Positions 56,779-64,000 of a DNA stretch of 64,000 nucleotides are shown in pieces; within the stretch, counting starts at the first letter, position 1, and every line of letters begins with the position of its first letter. Below the pieces are notes generated by a model that ran no database searches, had not been told where the DNA came from, and saw nothing but the letters and a program-made list of their open reading frames with translations. The stretch comes from Phosphoribacter sp037046615. Lineage in GTDB: Bacteria; Actinomycetota; Actinomycetes; Actinomycetales; Dermatophilaceae. The translations under genes were made by a program, and so were the position numbers. The stretch covers positions 45,782-109,781 of the forward strand of contig JBAOHD010000002.1 in NCBI GenBank assembly GCA_037046615.1, given 5' to 3'.

Positions 56779-56835
56779 GGTATGCCGTGCCGCTCGCGGC
56801 GCGCTCACAACGAGAGGCGAGCGGCACGGCATACC
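56779..56835. terminator. Hairpin between ugpC-type ATPase and DUF4032 gene
   Basis: Perfect 19 bp arms: GGTATGCCGTGCCGCTCGC (56779-56797) and its reverse complement (56817-56835). Again an inverted GTATGCCG/CGGCATAC pair. Confidence 0.78.
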
Positions 56836-56858
56836 GCCGTGGGAATGACTCCCGCGGG

Positions 56859-57967
56859 TCAGTTGACGCGGTTGCCCGTCGTCGGGTCGAAGACGTGCAG
56901 GTGATCGGCCTTGGGGTAGACGTAGATCGTCGAGCCCTTCATCGGGGGCTTGCGACCGTCCGTGCGGGCGATGAACGGCTTGGCGAGGGCGCCTTCTCCG
57001 CTGCCTTCGAGCGTGATCGACGGGTCTTGCGGCACGGCGTAGACGTAGGCGTCAGCGCCCATCTCCTCGACGGCCTCGACCGTCAGAGCCAGGCCGTCAG
57101 GGTTGGTCGTGAGCTCGACATCCTCGGGGCGCACGCCGACGATCGCCGAAGAACCGACCTTGGCCAGCTGGGCACGGTCGACCGGCAGGCTGTGGGTGCC
57201 GAACTTGATGCCGCTCTCGGTCACCGGGACCGTCACGAGGTTCATCGCGGGCGAGCCGATGAAGCCGGCGACGAAGACGTTGACCGGCGAGTCATACATC
57301 TCGCGCGGGGTCGCCGACCTGCTGGAGCAGGCCGTCCTTGAGGACCGCGATCCGGTCGGCCATCGTCATGGCCTCGGTCTGGTCGTGGGTGACGTAGACC
57401 GTGGTGACCCCGAGGCGGCGCTGGAGCGCGGCGATCTGGGTGCGGGTCTGGACGCGGAGCTTGGCGTCGAGGTTGGACAGCGGCTCGTCCATGAGGAAGA
57501 CCTGCGGGTGAGCGGACGATGGCCCGGCCCATGGCGACCCGCTGACGCTGGCCACCGGAGAGGGCCTTCGGCTTGCGCTCGAGGTATTGGGTGAGGTCCA
57601 GGACCTTGGCGGCGTCCTTGACTCGCCGGTCGATCTCGGACTTCTCGACGCCGGCGATCTTTAGGGCGAAGCCCATGTTTTCGGCGACGGTCATGTGCGG
57701 ATAGAGGGCGTAGTTCTGGAAGACCATGGCAACGTCGCGGTCCTTGGGGGACAGGTTGGTGACGTCGCGGTCGCCGATGAGGATGCGGCCGCCGTTGACC
57801 TCTTCGAGGCCGGCAAGCATGCGCAGGGAGGTGGACTTGCCGCAGCCGGAGGGGCCGACGAGGACGAGGAACTCGCCGTCAGCGATGTCGAGGTCGAGCT
57901 TGTCGACGCTGGGCTGGGGGTTGCCGGGGTATTGCCTGGTGGCCTGGTCAAAGGTCACGGTTGCCAT
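56859..57967 (-). CDS. ugpC: Sugar ABC transporter ATPase UgpC/MsmK type (two frame breaks)
   Basis: Walker A VGPSGCGKSTSLRMLAGLEE, MVFQNYALYPHMTVAENMGF, signature ALSGGQRQRVAMGRAIVR, Walker B VFLMDEPLSNLDAKLRVQTR, switch His YVTHDQTEAMTMADR, and the C-terminal OB domain (IVGVRPEDVEL). Removing one A near 57515 gives IVRSPQVF, and one C from CCCC near 57303 gives GDPREMYDSPVNVF. About 368 residues. Stand-alone ATPases of this type serve several sugar permeases. A LacI-type operator lies about 100 bases upstream. Confidence 0.93.
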
Positions 57968-58068
57968 GGTTGTGCTCCTTCACCGGCAGGAACGTGCCGG
58001 ACGATCCGTTGTAAAGGGTGACTCGGGGTCCCGAGCCGTCTCCAGTGTCCCGCATGGACGGCATACGG

Positions 58069-58082
58069 TGCAAGCGTTTACA
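58069..58082. promoter_or_regulatory. LacI-family operator upstream of ugpC
   Basis: TGCAAGCGTTTACA fits TGNAANCGNTTNCA, the LacI/CcpA-family half-site pattern around a central CG. It lies between the divergent ugpC (start 57967) and CBS gene (start 58153). Carbon-source control of the sugar ATPase is the natural reading. Confidence 0.55.
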
Positions 58083-58152
58083 TTGGGTCAATCCGCCGGT
58101 TGGCGAGCGTTGTCGTCTGGCGAGTCGGCCGGTGGACCTCTACCGTCGAGTC

Positions 58153-58581
58153 ATGAAGATCTCCGACGTGCTGCGCAATAAGGGGACCGAGGTCATCACG
58201 ATCCGCCCCGACGACACAGTGTCTCGCCTGCTCGAGATGCTCGACGAACACGGCATCGGTGCGCTCGTCGTGAGCACCGATGGATCAGCGGTGGATGGGA
58301 TTGTCAGCGAACGCGATGTCGTGCGGCACGTGGGCCGGTCGGGAGCCGCCGTGCTCGACGGGCCGGTGTCCACGATCATGACGAGCCAGGTGTTCTGCTG
58401 CGAGCAGGGCGACGAGGTCGAGGCATTGGCTCAGATGATGACCGACCGTCGCATCCGGCACGTCCCGGTCGTCGAAGACGGGGCACTGCGGGCGATCGTC
58501 AGCATCGGCGATGTCGTCAAGCATCGGATCAACGCTCTGACGTCCGAACGCGACCACCTCGTGGGCTACCTCCAGCAGTGA
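58153..58581 (+). CDS. CBS-domain pair protein
   Basis: 142 residues consisting of two CBS domains: VITIRPDDTVSRLLEMLDEH, GIVSERDVVRHVG, VEALAQMMTDRRIRHVPVVE and AIVSIGDVVKHRI. Such small proteins bind adenine nucleotides and modulate partners. The partner is not evident; a Ser/Thr kinase gene follows after 51 bases. Confidence 0.92.
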   Translation: MKISDVLRNKGTEVITIRPDDTVSRLLEMLDEHGIGALVVSTDGSAVDGIVSERDVVRHVGRSGAAVLDGPVSTIMTSQVFCCEQGDEVEALAQMMTDRRIRHVPVVEDGALRAIVSIGDVVKHRINALTSERDHLVGYLQQ

Positions 58582-58632
58582 CGGCACGGGCCGGTCCGCG
58601 TCCTCGGGCCGGTCCTCGCTTACCGTTGTGTC

Positions 58633-60452
58633 ATGTCCGCGCCGCGCTCGTCACCCACCGACGATGACGTTGTGGGCGGACGAGACTCCCAGTCGAAGCG
58701 ACGGCCACGATGACCTCGTCGCGCCCACCCAGCGGCTCGCCGAGCGACTCGGGCCCTATCGTCTGATCCAGCGGATCGGCGAGGGCGGGAATGGGGATCG
58801 TCCACTTCGCGCTCGACCCCCACGGTCGCGCAGTGGCGATCAAGGTGCTCCGACCGCATGTTTCCTACGACGACGAGGCGCGGGCTCGACTCCAGCGTGA
58901 AGTCGACAGCCTGTCGCGGATCAGCCACCCGCGCGTCGCTCCAGTCATCGACGCCGACATCCACGGGCCTCGGCCCTATCTCGTGACGCGATTCATCGAC
59001 GGCGACCCGCTCGACGACGCGGTTTCGGCTTATGGTCCCCTGCGCGGGGAGGCGCTCCTACAGCTCGCGCGGGGGCTCGTCGGTGCGCTGGAGGCAATCC
59101 ACGCCGAAGGCATCGTCCACCGGGACCTCAAGCCCGGCAACGTGCTCGTGTGCAGCGACGGCGAGCCGGTGCTCATCGACTTTGGCATTGCGCACCTCGA
59201 TGACGACGTGCGCCTGACCTCGACCGGGCTTGTCATGGGCACGCCCGGTTACCTCGCGCCCGAGGTCATCGAAGGTCAGCCAGTGACCGTGGCGACCGAC
59301 TGGTGGGGCTGGGCGGCCACGCTCGCCTATGCCGCGACGGGTCGCCCGCCGTTTGGTCGCGGTGGGATGGATGTGGTGCTGACTCGGGTGCGGGCCGGAG
59401 AATGCGACCTCGCGGGCATCGACCCGGGTTTGGAGCCGCTGCTGGCTGCAGCGCTCTCCCCGCGGCCACACGAACGTCCCTCAGCCGCAACGGTTTTAGC
59501 AGCTCTTGAGCAGTATGCCGCGGGCGGCAGTGCGGCCTCCTTCCTGCACGACGGGGGACGTCCCACCCGCGAGGTGAGTGTGCGGCATACCCAGGTCCTG
59601 CCGGCCCCGGCGCCTGAGGCGGCCTATGGGTTGCCAGCCGCGGGGCAACCGTATGCACCGTCCGGTCCTGCGCAGCCGGACTGGCGCTATGCGGTGCCGG
59701 CAGCCTGGGACCAGCCGGCCGTCGCGCCGGGCCCGGGAGGCGGAGCGTGGCCGGCGCCTGGCGCGCCGGCGTGGGGTGCCCCCGACGGGGGGACGTCCCC
59801 AGCAGGTCCAGCAGGCCCGGCAGCCCCAGGTGCCCCGGCGGTCCCGGCCGACCCACGGATCGGTCGGCCGGATCGGTCGGGCACCCTCGCGACGATCGTC
59901 GTCTTCCTCGCCGCGGTTGCTGCCGTCGCTCCCGTTGTCGCGGTGCTTGTCGGGTTGGCCTGGACCTGGATCGCTCGATCCGTCGACCGGGCCGTGACGT
60001 CATTGGTCGTGCGTCGCTATGAGCATGGTCCGCGCCGGAGCGACATGCCGGTGGCGGTGGCGATGACGCCGGTCCACATCGTGGCGGCCGCTCTCGCAGC
60101 GGCCGTCGCCGCCGTCCTCCCGGTCGCGATCGGCGTGGCCACGGTCGTGAGCGTCGCATTGCTCTGGGCAGCCGTGTTCGGTGGCCCGCCGACGCCCGGG
60201 GGTGCGGTGGGTTTCGCGGTTGGGGCGGCTGCGGCTGCGGTGACGGCGTGGTGGGGCCCAGGGGGTGCCGGGTTGCGGCGCGGGTCGCGGTCGATCGTCC
60301 GCTCGGTCGCTCGTCCGGGCTTGCTCGGCGACATCGTCGTCGGGGTGATGGTCGCCGGTGCCATCGGGCTCGGCGTGTGGGCAGCCGTCCGGGGCGGAAT
60401 GCCGCTGTGGTGGCCTCTCTCCGGGGCCCCCGGACTCTTCGGCGGGTGGTAG
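58633..60452 (+). CDS. Ser/Thr protein kinase with polytopic C-terminal domain (two frame breaks)
   Basis: Start MSAPRSSPTDDDVVGGRDSQ; a +1 break near 58690-58700, and removal of one A near 58793 gives the glycine loop IGEGGMGIVHFALD. Catalytic Lys in VAIKVLR, HRDLKPGNVLV, DFGIAHLDDD and GTPGYLAPEV make an active Hanks-type kinase. A Pro/Ala/Gly linker (about residues 330-410) leads to a C-terminal part with about five membrane helices, not the PASTA or single helix usual for Pkn proteins. About 605 residues. Confidence 0.88.
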
Positions 60453-60484
60453 TCCGCTTCCGCCGCCTCTTCGTGCCCTTGGCC

Positions 60485-61129
60485 CTACTCGGGTCGACCG
60501 CTCAGGGCTGCGGCGACGCCGAGGCCGATCATCATCGCGCCGCCGACTGCACCGACGCGTCCGAGCCGCTCTGGGGAGCGGGCAAACCAGGCGCGGGCGC
60601 GGCTCGCTCCGAGCGCCCAGATCGAGTCGCCCGCCGCCGCAATGGTGGCGAAGACTGCTCCGAGAGTGAGGATTTGCGGCGCGGCGGCATACCGATGGTC
60701 GATGAACTGCGGCAGGAGCGAGGCGAGGAAGACGATCGTCTTGGGATTGGTGAGACCGACGAGCAGTCCTTGCGTGAGGCTCTTGCCTGCGGTCGGTGGC
60801 GCGCCCAGTGACGCCGTGTCGGCGACGGCGGCGGCCAGGTGGTGGCGGTCACGGATCGCGGTCACCCCGAGATAGCCCAGGTATGCCGCCCCCGCGAGTT
60901 TGACCGCGGCATACGCGGTGCTCGATGCGGCGATGAGCGCACCGAATCCGACCGCGACCGCAGCCGACTGCACAAAGAGCCCGACCGCATTGCCGGCCAC
61001 CGTGAGGAGGGCGTCGCGGCGGCCGACCGTGAGCGCGCGTCCGATCGTGAAGAGCAGGCTCGGGCCAGGGATCGCGACGATGACGACCGTGGCAGCGAGG
61101 AACGCGACGAGTTGGGCTCCGGTGGGCAC
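60485..61129 (-). CDS. LysE/RhtB-family amino acid exporter
   Basis: 214 residues from GTG 61129. Six helices with the family motif IPGPSLLFTIGRALTVGRRD near the N-terminus, KLAGAAYLGYLGVTAIRDRH, and LVGLTNPKTIVFLASLLPQF. Exports amino acids or homoserine-lactone-like compounds; exact substrate unknown. Other starts upstream are possible but would extend over the tRNA promoter region. Confidence 0.92.
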   Translation of the reverse strand: MPTGAQLVAFLAATVVIVAIPGPSLLFTIGRALTVGRRDALLTVAGNAVGLFVQSAAVAVGFGALIAASSTAYAAVKLAGAAYLGYLGVTAIRDRHHLAAAVADTASLGAPPTAGKSLTQGLLVGLTNPKTIVFLASLLPQFIDHRYAAAPQILTLGAVFATIAAAGDSIWALGASRARAWFARSPERLGRVGAVGGAMMIGLGVAAALSGRPE

Positions 61130-61192
61130 GGGGAGAGTATGCCGACAGGGCGGACCGGGCTGTGGCGTTCGGTAGGCTGCTGCGGTCCGCTT

Positions 61193-61268
61193 GCCGGCGT
61201 GGCGCAATTGGCAGCGCACCTGTCTTGTAAACAGGGGGTTGCGGGTTCGAGTCCCGCCGTCGGCTCCA
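61193..61268 (+). tRNA. tRNA-Thr (anticodon TGT)
   Basis: Cloverleaf: acceptor GCCGGCG/CGTCGGC, D stem GCGC/GCGC, anticodon stem CCTGT/ACAGG with loop CTTGTAA (anticodon TGT), T arm GCGGG-TTCGAGT-CCCGC, discriminator T, and encoded CCA (61266-61268). Confidence 0.96.
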
Positions 61269-61618
61269 CGCCGCCGCCCGTTACCCATCACCGTCGGCTA
61301 CACATCGCCGTCGGCCCCCCTACGTGTGGGCGTCGCCAGGCCCGTCCTCCAAGAGTTTGCTGCCAACGCCACGGCGAGGGCTTGGCCCGTTCTGGGGGCG
61401 TGGTGACTCACCCGTCGGGACGTGTTGGGTGGAACTCCGGCCCGAGGTTCGGTTAGTTGTCACGAGACGCAGCATCACCCTCGCGCGCAGGTGATGGGCA
61501 TCTCTGACGCCGACAGCGGTGACGCAGCCGTGTGGAGGTGTCCCTGGCACCTGTCAGGGGATCACCGGCGCCAGCCCCCGTCAAGTGGGATCTCGGACGC
61601 GACCCGTAGATTGACGGC
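61269..61618. other. Intergenic stretch behind tRNA-Thr, no gene seen
   Basis: About 350 bases between the tRNA and the small membrane gene. Short open frames on both strands lack family text or good starts. No integrase gene or clear copy of the tRNA 3' end was found. It may hold the promoter of the following gene pair. Confidence 0.5.
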
Positions 61619-62176
61619 ATGGGTAGAGGGACAGGTCTCCTGACCAAGCCGTTCATGTTCCTCTCGTCGTACGCACCCCTATTCCTTCTCTTGGCGTTCA
61701 GGTTCGAGGAGATCAGCGTCCGTATCGTCTGTGTGCTTCTCGCGGTCCTTGGTATCTCGGGGCTGCTCATCCTGGTGCGGCTGCACCACGAGCCGCCGAT
61801 GCAACAGGCGAGAACGCAAGTCACGGCCATTCGATCGGCGGGAGAGGGGGCATCGGCCTACCTAGCGGGCTATCTGCTGCCTTTCCTTACCGTCAACAAA
61901 CCTGGCGTATCCGACCTCATCGCCTACGGGGGATTCTTCCTGATCGCGTTCGCGGTAACCGCCAGGACAGGCCTCGTCCAGGTCAATCCCACGTTGTTCC
62001 TGCTGGGCTACGAAATATTCTCCCTCACCGACGACACGGGCGCACAGCGCTATCTGCTTGCACGCACGCGTGAGAGGATCACCCCTGGCACTACTGTGAT
62101 GACATCGCGGATGACAAACGATGTGCTCCTGTACGAGGGTCTGCCGCCGACACAACGAGAGGGAAGCGCTGCGTGA
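61619..62176 (+). CDS. Four-helix membrane protein, possibly KwaA-like (anti-phage)
   Basis: 185 residues. Helices at about 8-30 (FMFLSSYAPLFLLLAFRF), 34-56, 84-98 (AYLAGYLLPFLTV) and 105-125, then a cytosolic tail (RTGLVQVNPTLFLLGYEIFS). This text resembles the small membrane partner in Kiwa-type and related two-gene defence systems, recalled from memory and not searched. It overlaps the next gene by GTGA and sits behind a tRNA gene. The defence reading is tentative. Confidence 0.4.
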   Translation: MGRGTGLLTKPFMFLSSYAPLFLLLAFRFEEISVRIVCVLLAVLGISGLLILVRLHHEPPMQQARTQVTAIRSAGEGASAYLAGYLLPFLTVNKPGVSDLIAYGGFFLIAFAVTARTGLVQVNPTLFLLGYEIFSLTDDTGAQRYLLARTRERITPGTTVMTSRMTNDVLLYEGLPPTQREGSAA

Positions 62177-62724
62177 ATCAAAGCGTCACGGTCGATGGAA
62201 CCTTACATCTGGTCGTCGCCTGGACTTCCGGGAAGTCTTACCAGGCCAGAATGATCAACCTAAAGCGCCGCCGGGATGGCGAACGCGTCGTGCTGACCGG
62301 GGAGGATTTGTGCAATCTTGGTCCAGTCGCGTTACTGCAGGAGCGCGCGCTAATGGCGTTGCTGGGAATTGAGCACGTCGAGCGCAACGGACATCACTAC
62401 TATCGCGGGCTCAGCGCGTGGCCGGCGGATTGGCAAAGCGCGATGCTCGCCGCGCATGGGGACCTTTACGAACGGCATCACGAAGGTTTCGCGAGCCTGG
62501 GGATTCGCCAGGGCCGCATTCAACTCAGCTCGGTGAACGCGGCCGCCGAATTCCGGGCAGAAACGTCGTTCGATCCCGCGCGCTTTGAGCGAGGTCTCGC
62601 TGCTTTAACCACGCCGCCGCCGGCGGCTGGGTGTCAGGATCATTCCGAACAACCAGTTTTGATCGAACTTCACGCGGTGACCATCCGGTTTGGGCGGGGC
62701 AAGCTCTACTTCGGGCATTTGTGA
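62173..62724 (+). CDS. Hybrid open frame: 5' end of a partner gene joined to an enolase-superfamily tail
   Basis: The GTG start overlaps the membrane gene, so the first 25-40 codons (MNQSVTVDGTLHLVVAWTSG) belong to its partner. From about codon 40 the text becomes LTGEDLCNLGPVALLQERAL, GIEHVERNGHHYYRGLSAWP and AMLAAHGDLYERHHEGFASL, the C-terminal region of mandelate racemase/muconate lactonizing-type proteins as seen in Verrucomicrobia. The enolase part lacks its N-terminal two thirds. Its natural end may be a TAA at 62606-62608 in the +1 frame; the last 40 codons here run opposite the GT2 gene. Probably a chimera, not a working gene. Confidence 0.5.
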   Translation: MNQSVTVDGTLHLVVAWTSGKSYQARMINLKRRRDGERVVLTGEDLCNLGPVALLQERALMALLGIEHVERNGHHYYRGLSAWPADWQSAMLAAHGDLYERHHEGFASLGIRQGRIQLSSVNAAAEFRAETSFDPARFERGLAALTTPPPAAGCQDHSEQPVLIELHAVTIRFGRGKLYFGHL

Positions 62725-63585
62725 TCCGCAAACACCGGACGCACCCAGCGAAAAGTTGGCCCGGCCACATGAAAGGTTGTCCGCTGGTGCGGCTTGGGCT
62801 TGGGTGTAGATCGCGTAATCGTGTGGGCGGCAACGGTAATGACCTGGCGGCCCAGCGGCGCAGACGAAAGTGAACCAATGCCAGCAGGGACAACCCACGC
62901 GCCCAGGCCGGGGCCGTGGCGTGAAACGCCCGACGCTCGCGGATGGTGTTGCCGTCGAGGCCCGGCACTCTTCGCCCGTTTCGGTGAAGACGCTCAGGAA
63001 GTCCGGGCAGCACGGCGGTCTTCGCGCCGGCTTGGATACAGACGCAACGCCCAGTCTTGATCCCCGGCCGCGCGAAAATCGGCGTTGAACCAGAGCTGAT
63101 GCGACTCCAGCACCCGGCGGCGGAGGAAGGTGGCGGCGGTGAGAAAGGCGAGATTGCTGGCCGTCCAAGTGTGGATCAATTGAGGTGTAAGCGCCCGGCG
63201 TTCGCAGAGGTAACCACCTGTCGCATCCACCACCAGGCAGTCGCCGAAAAGGATGTCCACCTCGGGATGCTGTTGGAAGAAATCGAGCACCCGCCGCGAG
63301 CGCCGGGTAGAATACTGCTCATCGCAATTGAGGTAGGACACAATCCCGGCGGCAGCGCGCCGGTAGCCGCGATTGACGGCATCATACATGCCGCGATCTG
63401 GTTGACCCACGCCCAAACCCGCGGGTCCTGCGGGAGCCAGTCGAGGTCCCGTCGTTGGAACCAGCATCCTGCACGAGGTGCTCGTGCCGGACACCCTGAT
63501 CGGCCACTGAGGCCAGGCAAAGCGGCAACCAACGGCCCGACCGAAAACTGGGAGTCACGACCGAGATTTCCGGGGCATCATTCAT
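62706..63585 (-). CDS. Family 2 glycosyltransferase (several frame breaks)
   Basis: GT2 start MNDAPEISVVTPSFRSGRWL then LVQDAGSNDGT (nucleotide-sugar site). In later frames: YLNCDEQY at the DxD position, VDILFGDCLVVDATGGYLCE, GDQDWALRLY (catalytic ED-type region), LSVFTETGE, and an end RTTFHVAGPTFRWVRPVFAD with stop at 62706. About 290 residues. Base composition and wording differ from the actinobacterial genes; relatives in Verrucomicrobia are suspected. It transfers a sugar in surface polysaccharide synthesis, next to a Wzy-like gene. Confidence 0.7.
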
Positions 63586-63670
63586 TCAGGCATGGGCATT
63601 TGCGTTGTTCCAAGCGAACCAGAGTGTAGGACGGACGGCGTGGCGCGGCAATCCGAAGCCGACTTCCAGC

Positions 63671-64000
63671 TCAGGCCTTGACCACTTTGGGCAGGCGGAA
63701 AGGCAGATAAGCGGGGTTGGGGCCAGCGCATGAGCCGGAGCGGGGCGACACATGCCGCCATTGAGAGAGATGCTCAGCCCGATCAGGCCGGTGAAGATGG
63801 TCAGTTCGGTATGGAATGAGCCGAAGATGACAAAAAAGAAAAGAACCCGGACGGTGAAGTAGGCCAGCAGAAACGTATTGATGCGGCGGTACTCCGCATC
63901 GCCATAACGATAATTGTAACGCAGCACCCGGAAAGCGGCGGCGAGAAACCAGAGAAAGCTGATCAGCCCAAAAAGCCCCAGCGGGATGATCAGCGAAAGG
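63671..64000 (-). CDS. O-antigen polymerase/ligase-like membrane protein, C-terminal part (frame broken)
   Basis: The gene enters from the right edge. Visible text: LSLIIPLGLFGLISFLWFLA then FRVLRYNYRYGD, RINTFLLAYFTVRVLFFFVI, and a last helix (TIFTGLIGLSISLNGGMC). This is the C-terminal helix pattern of Wzy/WaaL-type proteins. After a frame change near 63740 it ends NPAYLPFRLPKVVKA at 63671. It heads toward the glycosyltransferase on the same strand, 85 bases apart, so the two form part of a polysaccharide cluster from the foreign part of the contig. Confidence 0.6.
   Translation of the reverse strand, partial: PFADHPAGAFWADQLSLVSRRRFPGAALQLSLWRCGVPPHQYVSAGLLHRPGSFLFCHLRLIPYRTDHLHRPDRAEHLSQWRHVSPRSGSCAGPNPAYLPFRLPKVVKA

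Noticed and set aside
34853..59000. Programmed ribosomal frameshifting as explanation for the broken genes
   Set aside because: Too many unrelated genes are affected, no common slippery heptamer is present, and simple removal of one homopolymer base repairs most of them.
61320..61550. 76-codon minus-strand frame behind tRNA-Thr
   Set aside because: No RBS, no recognisable domain, and a Pro/Arg/Gly composition typical of chance frames at high GC.
61193..61618. Attachment site of an integrated element at tRNA-Thr
   Set aside because: I searched for a second copy of the tRNA 3' end and for an integrase gene nearby and found neither within the window.

Overview
The window looks like chromosome of a high-GC actinobacterium. 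The gene set and order point to the order Micrococcales, probably an Intrasporangiaceae relative such as Tetrasphaera, Phycicoccus or Janibacter. The evidence is mycothiol genes (mshA, mshD, mscR), a type VII secretion (T7SS/ESX) locus, GlnR, CarD, SenX3-RegX3, GTG starts and ATGA overlaps. Several blocks match Mycobacterium tuberculosis synteny as I know it: XRE-hbhA-DUF2516 (Rv0474-0476), mshA-ybjN-gpm-senX3-regX3 (Rv0486-0491), glnR-mshD (Rv0818-0819) and carD-ispD-ispF-cysS-spoU (Rv3583c-3579c). The genus is inference.

Layout. 1-4.4 kb: 3' end of an FMN hydroxyacid dehydrogenase gene, a PHP hydrolase, small membrane proteins and lipoproteins sharing a repeated domain, tRNA-Lys. 4.6-18.3 kb: T7SS locus with EccC, two EccD-type membrane proteins, two WXG100 proteins, two further secreted-type proteins, EccB and a mycosin that lacks its catalytic Ser; no EccA or EccE. 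18.5-27.7 kb: phosphate/polyphosphate region (pstSCAB with a PHO-box-like site, MutT1, Ppk, MshD) and glnR. 27.7-33.7 kb: MoaD, DsrE-like, nitrobindin, Fur, YgfZ, BKACE, XRE and an HBHA-like Lys/Ala-rich protein. 33.9-44.7 kb: asparaginase, Dtd, DUF2516, cupin, methyltransferase, MshA, YbjN, GpmA, MFS exporter, PhoU, SenX3-RegX3, lipoprotein. 45-54.5 kb: CarD, IspD, SDR, IspF, MscR plus metallo-beta-lactamase protein, CysS, RlmB, thioredoxin-like protein plus VKOR. 54.6-61.3 kb: RDD protein, DUF4032 kinase-like protein, UgpC/MsmK ATPase, CBS protein, Ser/Thr kinase, LysE exporter, tRNA-Thr. 61.6-62.3 kb: a small membrane gene and the start of a partner, possibly a KwaA-like defence pair. From about 62.3 kb to the end the coding resembles Verrucomicrobia (enolase-superfamily tail, GT2 glycosyltransferase, Wzy-like polymerase) and joins the actinobacterial part in the middle of genes, so the contig is probably chimeric or recombined there.

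Phosphate signalling (PhoU, SenX3-RegX3), uptake (Pst) and storage (Ppk) sit in one window and share PHO-box-like sites. Mycothiol synthesis (MshA, MshD) and use (MscR with its hydrolase) are spread through it.

Two global signals stand out. First, the 7-8-mer GTATGCC(G)/(C)GGCATAC occurs roughly 80-90 times by hand tally, about equally in both orientations, and is repeatedly arranged as inverted pairs in intergenic hairpins. Second, more than twenty conserved genes carry frame breaks, most repaired by removing one base from a short homopolymer. That pattern indicates consensus error, not gene decay. Gene ends below follow the protein family across these breaks.
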